Assembly (NCBI GenBank): GCA_004558955.1
Contig: SFZC01000013.1
Location: 1-24,270 of the forward strand
Direction of reading: 5' to 3'
DNA length: 24,270 nucleotides
DNA from: a bacterium
GTDB lineage: Bacteria; Cyanobacteriota; Vampirovibrionia; Gastranaerophilales; Gastranaerophilaceae
Under the pieces are notes generated by a model. It was not told where the DNA came from. It saw only the letters and a program-made list of their open reading frames with translations, and made no database searches. The position numbers and the translations under genes are program-made. Every line of letters begins with the position of its first letter. The stretch's first letter is position 1. Below, piece by piece: positions 1 to 6,998 of this stretch.

Positions 1-65
1 GGTCTCTTCATGGCAAGGTACAACAAGGGTTTTGGAAGTTAATACTTTGTTTTAATTTGATTATT

Positions 66-243
66 AAAGAGATTCCGAATCAAGTTCAGAATGACTATTT
101 GATGAGCCTACCAAGTGGTTCGTCATTCTGGAAACTTAGAAAATTTTTGCGATTAAAAAGAGCAAATAAATTTTCTTGTTATTCAGAATCTGTTTGAAAC
201 AACTCACCGTAGGTTCGTTGATTCGTTTTATAAAAATCCGTTT
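66..243. repeat. TIR-bounded dispersed repeat, copy A
   Basis: Core element 66-195 begins AAAGAGATTC and ends GAATCTGTTT, terminal inverted repeats matching 9 of 10. Inside is a short hairpin (ATTCCGAA / TTCAGAAT, 72-93) followed by GTCATTCT at 122-129, which pairs with the upstream AGAATGAC, and a long AT-rich block shared with copies B and C. Bases 198-243 match the downstream module of copy B (AGGTTCGTTGxTTCG...AATCxGTTT). No transposase is present, so the element is non-autonomous (MITE-like) or a structured intergenic RNA. Its right end falls inside the stop codon of the adjoining pilin gene. Confidence 0.8.
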
Positions 244-910
244 ACCACGGGTAATCTTTCAAAATTTTCCAACCGTCACGGCGGATTTTTTCAGCACAGA
301 ATCGTCCATTCCCCTTTGTCGAACAATTTGAATTTATGTTTGCATCACTATTATTATACCCATAAGGTTGCATATCATTGCCTTTTTCGTCCGCTATTCG
401 CTGGAAATAAAAAACATCTCTACCCACTTTATTTGGACCTTTTCCGCCGTTGATATCTAAAAAGATTAAGGAAGAAGTCCAATCACTTTTAGGTCCACAA
501 GCAACTAATACAACATAGAAAAAACCATCATTAGAATAAAATGAAACTCTAGTCCATGTCTCTACAACACTATAATCAAAAAAAGAACCATTTGGTTGCA
601 GCCATGGAAACTCAGATTTATATCCACACTCATTGTATGTATAACAAACCGTGCCTTTTATATATGGAGCTCAGTATGTTTTAAAGTAATTATCTATACC
701 CATTACTTTTGCCTCGTCAGCTGCAGGGTCACCAACTTGGTCATAAGACATCAAATACGCTTGTTTAATCACGGAGTATGCACGTTTTAATTTCGCTATG
801 GTTGCACGCTTTTGATAATTTGTTATCAAAGTCGGCAAGGTCATAGCAGCAACAATACCAATAATTCCAAGTGTTATCAATACTTCCGCAAGAGTAAAAC
901 CTCGTTTCAT
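242..910 (-). pseudogene. type IV pilin-like (prepilin) protein split by an in-frame TGA
   Basis: Read through, this is a 222-residue type IV pilin/pseudopilin-like protein. The first part (671-910) starts MKRG^FTLAEVLITLG, the prepilin peptidase site with Glu at +5 of the mature protein, followed by a hydrophobic helix that would anchor it in the membrane. At codon 80 (671-673) a TGA interrupts the frame right after ...NYFKTY; the next 81 codons (428-670) and the annotated tail (242-427, ending RRDGWKILKDYPW) continue in the same frame without further stops. The C-terminal GWKIxxDYPW ending is, from memory, typical of the abundant Gastranaerophilales pilin-like family, so the remainder looks like genuine protein with conserved Cys residues. 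A TGG-to-TGA change (Trp) is the simplest explanation. Start ATG at 910 has a good Shine-Dalgarno AAGGAG at 915-920. The product is probably a broken gene or, less likely, one read through at UGA. Confidence 0.85.
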
Positions 911-952
911 AAAGCTCCTTTTTGTAATGTATCATCTTACATATTTATAAGT

Positions 953-981
953 ATTATTGTTGCAAAATGTGTTTATGTCAA
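953..981 (-). promoter_or_regulatory. promoter of the pilin-like gene
   Basis: On the minus strand a perfect -35 TTGACA (976-981) and a -10 AATAAT (953-958) are 17 bases apart, followed by a roughly 35-base leader with Shine-Dalgarno AAGGAG. The promoter overlaps the first codons of the divergent HTH gene. An inverted repeat ATGTA-N6-TACAT (927-942) lies just downstream of the predicted start and is a candidate operator. Prediction from sequence only. Confidence 0.6.
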
Positions 982-1184
982 GACTTTTAAAATTAGGACA
1001 AAACATTAAAAAATTCAGAAAACAAAAAGGGTTGTCCCAAAACGAACTCGCAGAAATCGTAAATTTTTCGAGAGAGCATCTTGCCTGCATTGAAACGGGG
1101 CGAGAATACATAAGCCTTCGTAAATTATTCCAAATTGCGGATTCACTTGACATTTCACTTAAAGAACTTATTGATTTTGATTAA
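975..1184 (+). CDS. small XRE/Cro-C1 family HTH transcriptional regulator
   Basis: A 69-residue single-domain DNA-binding protein. The helix-turn-helix core is visible in LGQNIKKFRKQKGLSQNELAE and the following SREHLACIETGREYISLRKLFQIADSL, the usual five-helix HTH_3 layout with no effector or oligomerisation domain. A TTG at 957 would add six residues, but ATG at 975 fits the domain start better; neither has a Shine-Dalgarno. A weak -10-like CAAAAT ends six bases before ATG 975, so the mRNA may be leaderless. It is divergent from the pilin-like gene and its start region overlaps that gene's promoter, which suggests it represses the pilin gene or itself; that role is inference. Such short XRE proteins also occur as antitoxins, but no toxin gene is adjacent. 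Confidence 0.85.
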   Translation: MSRLLKLGQNIKKFRKQKGLSQNELAEIVNFSREHLACIETGREYISLRKLFQIADSLDISLKELIDFD

Positions 1185-1261
1185 ATTTTTCGTTCAAAAT
1201 GCAATAAAGACTCTCCACAACTTAACCCAATGTAAAGATTATTTTCCAAAAGTTTTATTTG

Positions 1262-1270
1262 TGCTATAAT
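1262..1270 (+). promoter_or_regulatory. gyrA extended -10 promoter
   Basis: TGC followed by a consensus TATAAT (1265-1270) forms an extended -10 box about 35 bases before the gyrA start. No good -35 is seen at the expected distance (TTTTCC at 1242-1247), as is common with extended -10 promoters. Confidence 0.65.
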
Positions 1271-1305
1271 TTACACAAGGAGTATAGACACTGGAGGATA
1301 GAGGG

Positions 1306-3870
1306 TTGACTCAACAAAACATGTTTGATCACGGGAAAATCGTTCCTGTTAATATAAGAGAAGAAATGAAGCGTTCGTACATCGACTACGCAATGAGTGT
1401 AATTGTCGGACGTGCGTTACCTGACGTTAGAGATGGTTTAAAACCTGTTCACAGACGTATTTTATACGCAATGAACGAATTAGGTATGTATCCTGACAAA
1501 CCGTTCAAGAAATGTGCTCGTATCGTTGGTGAAGTTCTTGGTAAATATCACCCGCACGGTGACAGTTCGGTTTACGAAGCGTTGGTTCGTATGGCTCAAG
1601 ACTTCTCAACAAGATATCTTATGGTTGACGGGCATGGTAACTTCGGTTCCGTTGATGGTGACGGGGCTGCTGCAATGCGTTACACAGAGGCTCGTATGCA
1701 CAAAATTACACAATCAATGCTGGCAGATATTGATTGTGAAACTGTTGAGTTTGAACCAAACTTTGACGGTTCATTGCAAGAACCTTCGGTATTACCTGTA
1801 AGGCTTCCTATGTTGTTATTAAACGGTGTTTCAGGTATTGCAGTAGGTATGGCAACAAACATTCCGCCTCACAACCTTAGAGAAGTTGTTGACGGAACGA
1901 TTGCGTTAATCGACAATCCGAAAATCACTATTCCTGAGCTTATGGAACACATTAAAGGACCTGATTTCCCTACAGCCGCTACAATTATCGGTTTGAACGA
2001 AATTAAACAGGCATACGAAACAGGCAGAGGCTCAATCAAAATGTCCGCAGTTTCAGGATTTGAAGAAATTGCAGGTGGTGGCGGACGTCAAACGAGAACG
2101 GCAATCGTTGTAACCGAAATTCCTTATCAAGTGAACAAAGCACAACTTATTGAAAAGATTGCAGAACTTGTTAAAGACCAAAGAATTACTGGCATTTCAG
2201 ATATTCGTGATGAATCCGACCGTGAAGGTATGAGAATTGTTATCGAATTAAAAAGAGATGCAAAACCTGACGTAGTTCGTAACAACTTGTACAAATACAC
2301 ACAACTTGCAACCACTTTCGGTGTAAACATGGTTGCTCTTTGCGGAAAACAACCTCGTTTGATGAATTTGTACGAAGTATTGAACGAATTTGTAGAACAC
2401 AGAATTGAAATTGTTACAAGAAGAACTATTTTCTTCTTGAAAAAAGCAAAAATCAGAGCCCATATTTTGGCAGGTTTGATTATCGCCTTGGGTTCTATTG
2501 ATGAAGTTATTGAACTTATCAAATCATCTAAAACAACAGATGTTGCAAGAGAAGGTTTGATGAGCAGATTCGGACTTGATGCAGACCAAGCAAACGCTAT
2601 TCTGGAAATGCAATTAAGACGTTTGACCGGTTTGGAACAAGACAAAGTTAAAGCCGAATATGACGAATTGTTGAAAAAGATTGCAGAATACGAATCAATT
2701 TTGGCAAGCCGTCAAAAGATTTTGAACATCATCAAAACTGAATTGCTTGAAGATAAAGAAAAATACGGCGATGACAGAAAAACTCAAATTTTACCTGACC
2801 AAGGCGAAGTTACTATTGAGGATTTGACACCAAATACTCCAATGGCAGTATTTATCACTCATCAAGGATATTTGAAACGTATTTCACTTGATACTTTTGA
2901 ACGTCAAAATCGTGCAACTCGTGGCAAATCAGGCATTAAAACCAAAGAAGATGATGATATTCAACATTTCTTCACGGCAATGATGCACGACAAAGTGTTG
3001 TTCTTCTCTTCTAAAGGTACTGTTTACAGCCTGAATGTTTACGACTTCCCTGAAGGCGGACGTCAATCAAAAGGCTTGCCGATTGTAAACGTTCTACCGA
3101 TTGATCAGGATGAAAAAATTACGGCGGTTGTTCCAGTAAGTTCCTTCTCAAATGATTTGAATTTAATCATGTTGACTAAAAAAGGTAATATCAAACGTAT
3201 TGAGTTGGATAACTTCACAAATATCAGACGTAACGGTATCATTGCGATTGGCTTGGACGAAGGCGACAGCTTATGTTGGGTAAAACTTGCAACCGCAAAA
3301 GATGAAATTATCATCGGTACTTCTTGCGGTATGGCTATCAGATTCCCTATTCAAGATTTGAGACCTTTAGGCAGAAGTGCAAGAGGGGTAATTTCAATGA
3401 AATTACGTTCGGGCGATGAAATCGTAGGTTGTGACATCGTTCCACAAGATTACGATGCAGATTTGTTGGTTGTCACTTCTGATGGTTTCGGAAAACGTAC
3501 AAAACTTTCTGAATTCAGAACTCAAAACAGAGGCGGAATAGGTCTCATCGCAACTAAATTCAAAACAAGTGCCTCAAGACTTGTTGCCTTGACTATCGTA
3601 AGAGATTCTGACGACATTATGTTAGTCACCGCAAACGGTGTTGTTACTCGATTGAATGCAGGTTCAATTTCACAACAGGGACGTCCTGCAACAGGTGTTA
3701 GAGCTCAAAACTTGGGCGATAATGACGTTGTATGTTCGGTTAATAAAATAATTAACCCTGATGAAGACGATGTGACAATCAAAATGCCTCAAAAGGAAAC
3801 CGAAAAACCGGCAGAACCTGAAGTTCAACAAGCAAGCCTGCTTGATGACAGCAATCAAAAATCAGAATAA
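1306..3870 (+). CDS. gyrA: DNA gyrase subunit A
   Basis: Breakage-reunion subunit of gyrase, which with GyrB introduces ATP-driven negative supercoils. The 854 residues are full length. The N-terminal winged-helix/tower region carries HPHGDSSVYEALVRMAQ (residues 82-98) and the catalytic tyrosine Tyr126 in AAAMRYTEAR (E. coli Tyr122). In the quinolone-determining region the positions equal to E. coli Ser83 and Asp87 are Ser87 and Glu91, so no classical resistance change is seen. The C-terminal beta-pinwheel begins with a GyrA box QNRATRGKSG (534-543) that differs from the usual QRRGGRG form. The tail after about residue 815 is acidic and low complexity. The start is TTG at 1306 because GGAGG (1293-1297) sits eight bases upstream; the next ATG (1321) is badly spaced. 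gyrB is not in the window. ParC is the alternative, but the GyrA-type box and pinwheel favour GyrA. Confidence 0.96.
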   Translation: MTQQNMFDHGKIVPVNIREEMKRSYIDYAMSVIVGRALPDVRDGLKPVHRRILYAMNELGMYPDKPFKKCARIVGEVLGKYHPHGDSSVYEALVRMAQDFSTRYLMVDGHGNFGSVDGDGAAAMRYTEARMHKITQSMLADIDCETVEFEPNFDGSLQEPSVLPVRLPMLLLNGVSGIAVGMATNIPPHNLREVVDGTIALIDNPKITIPELMEHIKGPDFPTAATIIGLNEIKQAYETGRGSIKMSAVSGFEEIAGGGGRQTRTAIVVTEIPYQVNKAQLIEKIAELVKDQRITGISDIRDESDREGMRIVIELKRDAKPDVVRNNLYKYTQLATTFGVNMVALCGKQPRLMNLYEVLNEFVEHRIEIVTRRTIFFLKKAKIRAHILAGLIIALGSIDEVIELIKSSKTTDVAREGLMSRFGLDADQANAILEMQLRRLTGLEQDKVKAEYDELLKKIAEYESILASRQKILNIIKTELLEDKEKYGDDRKTQILPDQGEVTIEDLTPNTPMAVFITHQGYLKRISLDTFERQNRATRGKSGIKTKEDDDIQHFFTAMMHDKVLFFSSKGTVYSLNVYDFPEGGRQSKGLPIVNVLPIDQDEKITAVVPVSSFSNDLNLIMLTKKGNIKRIELDNFTNIRRNGIIAIGLDEGDSLCWVKLATAKDEIIIGTSCGMAIRFPIQDLRPLGRSARGVISMKLRSGDEIVGCDIVPQDYDADLLVVTSDGFGKRTKLSEFRTQNRGGIGLIATKFKTSASRLVALTIVRDSDDIMLVTANGVVTRLNAGSISQQGRPATGVRAQNLGDNDVVCSVNKIINPDEDDVTIKMPQKETEKPAEPEVQQASLLDDSNQKSE

Positions 3871-3880
3871 TAACTAATAA

Positions 3881-3924
3881 AAAATATAGGCTTTTTCGGA
3901 AATCACCGCAAGAGCCTATATTTT
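3881..3924 (+). terminator. hairpin terminator after gyrA
   Basis: A perfect 12-base stem AAAATATAGGCT (3881-3892) pairs with AGCCTATATTTT (3913-3924). The 20-base loop contains a smaller CGG/CCG hairpin. The stem itself ends in a short T run, and the structure starts ten bases after the gyrA stop. The A-run on the left could allow it to act in both directions. Confidence 0.75.
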
Positions 3925-3953
3925 ATAACTAACTTTTTACGAACGGCACAAAT

Positions 3954-4256
3954 ATGAACACTAAAATTAAAATAATATTTTTGCTAATTTTATCTTTTAC
4001 AATATGTCCCGTTTTTGCATCAGGGTATTATGTTGTAAACAACTTGGACAGAATTTTTACACCCACGACTCAGGCAAATGCGAATGCTGTATGCTTTTTC
4101 TATAAAGACGGGAAATATAAATGTGCCTGCAAAGAACCGACTACACTAAAAATTTGGACATCAGGCGACATTACAAGAATTAAAGGATTTTCCTTCAGTC
4201 GAAGTTACGGAAATATCAAAGATTGCAATGACGTTGATTTTTCGTTGGGCTTGTAA
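3954..4256 (+). CDS. small secreted cysteine-containing protein of unknown function
   Basis: I do not recognise this 100-residue protein. It has a clear signal peptide: MNTKIKI charged start, hydrophobic core and a VFA^S cleavage site near residue 22. The mature part of about 78 residues has four cysteines (47, 57, 59 and 91), an even number that would suit two disulfides in the periplasm; CxC at 57-59 sits in KYKCACKEP. Start ATG 3954 has no convincing Shine-Dalgarno and I see no promoter between it and the gyrA terminator, so its expression is unclear. It is convergent with the glycosyltransferase gene. The signal peptide makes it likely to be a real gene; the function is unknown. Confidence 0.7.
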   Translation: MNTKIKIIFLLILSFTICPVFASGYYVVNNLDRIFTPTTQANANAVCFFYKDGKYKCACKEPTTLKIWTSGDITRIKGFSFSRSYGNIKDCNDVDFSLGL

Positions 4257-4257
4257 A

Positions 4258-4280
4258 TTCGCCACACAAAATCCGGCGAA
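4258..4280. terminator. possible bidirectional terminator between convergent genes
   Basis: TTCGCC (4258-4263) and GGCGAA (4275-4280) form a six-base stem with an 11-base loop in the 28-base gap between the small secreted protein gene and the end of the glycosyltransferase gene. There is no strong T run on either strand, so the assignment is weak. Confidence 0.35.
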
Positions 4281-4284
4281 CAAA

Positions 4285-5904
4285 TTAGTCCAAATATTCG
4301 TCAGTTTCAATTCTTTCAATAAGTTCTTTATATCCGCTATGATTTGAATTTCCGTCATAGCGAAGAAGTCGTCTTTTAGCAATTTCTTTTAAGTAGGCAA
4401 TTTTGCTTTGGTTACCCTTTTCCACAAAGAACAACATTGCAAGTTTTCGATGTTCAAAAAGTTCATTTTCAGGCATTTTTGCAAGATAATCACCAAAAGT
4501 TTCAGGACGAAGCTTTCTGTCCCATTCGTAAAACGGAGTATCAAGAAAACAGAAAGTTTTTGCATAAGATAAAATGCAAGGAGTCCAAGAAACATCTTCA
4601 TAACGTAAAATTCCTAACGGGTGTGCTTTTACGATTGAAGCCCGATACAATTTGTTCCAAATTGCACAGTTGTAAAAATTCGGAGTGTACATTATATCTA
4701 AATACTTATCAATATCGATTGCAATATCTGTCGGGAACGGCAATTTGCAATGCACGGTATATCCACTGTCAACAAGTCGATATAGCGGAGCAATCGCAAC
4801 ATCGCAATCATTTTTTGTAATTGTTTTATACAATTCTTCCAGCATGTTAGGGCGAATCATATCATCATTATCCATAAAGGCGATATATTCACCTTTTGCG
4901 GCTTTTATTCCGACATTTCTCGTATCGGCAACCCCACCGTTTAACTTTTGAAGCGATACAACATTGTCATAATTTTGAGCATACCAATCAATAATATCCT
5001 GTGTTGAATCCGTGCTACCGTCATTCACGATAACGATTTCAAAATCATGAAAAGTCGAAGATAGAGCAGTATCAATACTTCTTGCGATATAATCTTTAGC
5101 ATTATAAGCAGGAATAATCAAAGAAATTTTAGGTTCTCCAAATTCAATATTTGAACAAACCACAAAATCAGACGTGCTTATTACAATTTTTCCGTTCGGA
5201 GAATTTACATAGGCTTTAACGCAAAACTTTGTATCCACGCTGAAATTTTCCAAATATGCGTAGTGTCGAAGTCTGTCATTAGTTTCAAATATTGGGAATT
5301 CAGCCCCTTGCGAATATACCAAAAATCCGTCAGCAACACCTTCAAAAAGCCAAGTTATAAACATTTTGTTATTGAACGATTTATGAACAGACAAAGACAA
5401 AAATTCATTTTTTTGACAATCAAAAATCGGTGAAGAATTTAAAATAAGCCTTGCTTGCTTATTATCAAGAGCATAAGGTTTAATTTTATATGAAACATTT
5501 TCTTCAAAACGAGTGGTAAGATTTGTCTGTTCGGAATTCAATTTGCCACCAAAATTTTTATCGCCGTTATCTGTGTATAAACGGTATGCCTTAGCGTTCG
5601 GATAAGCACTGTAATGAATTTGCACCTGATTCTCGTCTGTTTTGAAAGCAACCGTATCAATAGCATCAAGAATAAAATTTTTAACAGAAGTTTTATCAAT
5701 AATTATTCCGTTTTTTATTGCCTGTACAAAACAAGCATTTTCTCCGTACGGAAGGAGTGAAAGCGTGACAAAATTTGTATCAAAAACTTTGGCATATTCA
5801 ACAAAAATTCCGTCAATTTTACAGAAAACTCTAAAATAGTCTGCTTCAACTTTGCTCCAAGACAAATAAACTTTTGCGTTCTTTGCACTAATGCTTAATT
5901 TCAT
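4285..5904 (-). CDS. family 2 glycosyltransferase with N-terminal FnIII-like repeats
   Basis: The C-terminal half (about residues 257-539) is a GT-A fold family 2 glycosyltransferase: KISLIIPAYNAKDYIARSI opening, VNDGST with Asp295 for nucleotide binding, FMDNDD (343-348) as the DxD-type metal site, and RYEDVSW (434-440) with the Glu-Asp pair expected for the catalytic base. It should transfer a sugar from a nucleotide-sugar onto an envelope glycan or protein; the substrate cannot be told. The first 250 residues are unusual: three segments of roughly 80 residues (about 1-83, 84-168, 169-252) each show the strand rhythm of fibronectin-III/Ig-like modules (VYLSWSKVEADYFRVFC, VQIHYSAYPNAKAYRLY, MFITWLFEGVADGFLVY). 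There is no signal peptide or membrane segment, so the enzyme is probably cytoplasmic or peripheral. Start ATG 5904 has GAGG six bases upstream. Confidence 0.9.
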   Translation of the reverse strand: MKLSISAKNAKVYLSWSKVEADYFRVFCKIDGIFVEYAKVFDTNFVTLSLLPYGENACFVQAIKNGIIIDKTSVKNFILDAIDTVAFKTDENQVQIHYSAYPNAKAYRLYTDNGDKNFGGKLNSEQTNLTTRFEENVSYKIKPYALDNKQARLILNSSPIFDCQKNEFLSLSVHKSFNNKMFITWLFEGVADGFLVYSQGAEFPIFETNDRLRHYAYLENFSVDTKFCVKAYVNSPNGKIVISTSDFVVCSNIEFGEPKISLIIPAYNAKDYIARSIDTALSSTFHDFEIVIVNDGSTDSTQDIIDWYAQNYDNVVSLQKLNGGVADTRNVGIKAAKGEYIAFMDNDDMIRPNMLEELYKTITKNDCDVAIAPLYRLVDSGYTVHCKLPFPTDIAIDIDKYLDIMYTPNFYNCAIWNKLYRASIVKAHPLGILRYEDVSWTPCILSYAKTFCFLDTPFYEWDRKLRPETFGDYLAKMPENELFEHRKLAMLFFVEKGNQSKIAYLKEIAKRRLLRYDGNSNHSGYKELIERIETDEYLD

Positions 5905-5923
5905 ATAAAACCTCTTTTTCTTT

Positions 5924-5960
5924 ATTATACCAAAATCTTTGTATTTATCCTAAGATTTTG
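5924..5960 (-). promoter_or_regulatory. extended -10 promoter and inverted repeat before the glycosyltransferase gene
   Basis: Minus-strand TGG-TATAAT (5924-5932) is a consensus extended -10. Directly upstream a perfect nine-base inverted repeat CAAAATCTT / AAGATTTTG (5931-5939 and 5952-5960) overlaps both the TG of the -10 and the stop codon of the preceding gene. It could be an operator or a weak terminator of the comF operon; it lacks a T run. Confidence 0.5.
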
Positions 5961-6270
5961 TTTTATGAAACGATTTTTCCGTTATTTCAAACCATTTTGA
6001 ATTCATAAAATTTGTATAACTTTTTGCAAATTCAATCAACGCACTAACTAAAACTCGTCCGCTATCTGATTTTCCTAAAAACAAATAATCTCCATTTTGA
6101 TTTTCACAAAATAAAATTTCCTTGTGCAAAATTTTATCAATATGATTTTTAGGATTTTTCATAATTGTAAACCTCAACCACTCGTGCAAAAGCTTCAAGG
6201 TGGTAGTTTTTCGCATCATAAGTTCTTCATTGTGCTGTTGTAAATATTTTGCAAATTCGCCAAGTATCAT
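5950..6270 (-). CDS. hypothetical protein coupled to comF
   Basis: I do not recognise this 106-residue protein. It is basic, mostly helical in its first half (FAKYLQQHNEELMMRKTTTLKLLHEWLRF) and has no signal peptide or membrane segment. A TTG at 6282 would give four more residues, but ATG 6270 is preferred because GAGG lies six bases upstream. That Shine-Dalgarno sits inside the last comF codons and ATG follows the comF stop after one base, so the two are translationally coupled and probably expressed together. The stop is TAG. Whether the link to ComF is functional is unknown. Confidence 0.75.
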   Translation of the reverse strand: MILGEFAKYLQQHNEELMMRKTTTLKLLHEWLRFTIMKNPKNHIDKILHKEILFCENQNGDYLFLGKSDSGRVLVSALIEFAKSYTNFMNSKWFEITEKSFHKTKS

Positions 6271-6271
6271 C

Positions 6272-6922
6272 TTAATCCTCAAAAGGTGTTGCCGTTGTAA
6301 AACAAGTTATATCATAAATCCCGTGTTTGTTAAACTCTTTTATCATTTCTTCAAAAGTTGAACCCGTTGTGCAAATATCATCAATCAAAAGCAGTTTTTT
6401 ATTCTGGAAAATTTTTGTCGGGTCAACCTCAAACGCTTTGTGTAAATTTGCCAAACGTTGATTTTTATTCAAATTATATTGCGGCTTTGTGTCCTTAATT
6501 CTTTTTATACACTCCGTGTTAACCTCATATCCCGAAAATTTGGAAAACTCTATTGCCACCAAATCCATGTGATTGTATTTTCGTTTTTTCTTTCTTTTCG
6601 GATAAATCGGAACGGGAACGATTTGAAAATCACCCTCAAGCTCCAATTTTTGCCAATATTCCCACATAAATTTTGCCATATAATATGCCAAATCTTTTTG
6701 CCTGTGGTACTTTAGCCCCCTAATCATTTTCTGCAATTCTTTTGAATAAACTCCAGCACAGTAAACTCTTGAATTAAAAATTACACGATTGGTTTTGACA
6801 GGCAAAAAATCCAGTTTGTCATAACAATCCGAACACATTTTGACAGACTCTTTCGAACTGCCACAAAAGTAACACTTCTTTTTATATATCCAATCCAATA
6901 AACTGACTAAAAAGTTTTTCAT
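6272..6922 (-). CDS. comF: ComF family phosphoribosyltransferase-like protein
   Basis: A 216-residue ComF/GntX-type protein. The N-terminus has a zinc-finger with Cys17-x2-Cys20 and Cys30-x2-Cys33; the C-terminal half is a type I phosphoribosyltransferase fold with the PRPP loop LLLIDDICTTGST (177-189) and the upstream VPVP strand (102-105). In naturally competent bacteria ComF helps internalised single-stranded DNA enter recombination, but the family is also widespread in bacteria not known to be competent. ATG 6922 has no Shine-Dalgarno; a -35 TTTACA and an extended -10 TGT-TAGCAT end exactly six bases before the start, so the message looks leaderless. No other competence gene lies nearby, although a pilin-like gene is about 6 kb away. 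Confidence 0.9.
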   Translation of the reverse strand: MKNFLVSLLDWIYKKKCYFCGSSKESVKMCSDCYDKLDFLPVKTNRVIFNSRVYCAGVYSKELQKMIRGLKYHRQKDLAYYMAKFMWEYWQKLELEGDFQIVPVPIYPKRKKKRKYNHMDLVAIEFSKFSGYEVNTECIKRIKDTKPQYNLNKNQRLANLHKAFEVDPTKIFQNKKLLLIDDICTTGSTFEEMIKEFNKHGIYDITCFTTATPFED

Positions 6923-6928
6923 AATTAA

Positions 6929-6956
6929 ATGCTAACATATAATTATCACTTGTAAA
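6929..6956 (-). promoter_or_regulatory. leaderless-type promoter of comF
   Basis: Minus-strand TTTACA (6951-6956), a 16-base spacer, then TGT-TAGCAT (-10 at 6929-6934), then six bases (TTAATT) to ATG. The usual start of transcription would fall at or next to the initiation codon. Confidence 0.6.
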
Positions 6957-6983
6957 AACATTTACCTAAAAAAATAATAATTG

Positions 6984-6992
6984 TGATAAAAT
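6984..6992 (+). promoter_or_regulatory. leaderless-type extended -10 promoter of the secreted hydrolase gene
   Basis: TGA-TAAAAT (-10 at 6987-6992) followed by six bases (ATTACC) and ATG 6999. No Shine-Dalgarno is present. TTTACC at 6961-6966 is the best -35 but lies 20 bases away, so recognition would rest on the extended -10. Confidence 0.55.
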
Positions 6993-6998
6993 ATTACC

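Noticed and set aside
1..194. Possible C-terminus of a gene entering from the left: one plus-strand frame stays open from base 3 to 194, two others end at 42 and 55.
   Set aside because: The long frame runs through the repeat element and the other tails are too short to judge; no family features are visible.
671..673. Selenocysteine insertion or full UGA-to-Trp recoding in the window.
   Set aside because: The site fits Trp rather than Cys, no SECIS-like hairpin was seen directly after it, and Trp is written TGG in the other genes, which remain intact under the standard code.
2127..2645. 172-residue minus-strand frame inside gyrA.
   Set aside because: It is antisense to a highly conserved region of gyrA, with no ribosome site or domain features; a coding shadow.
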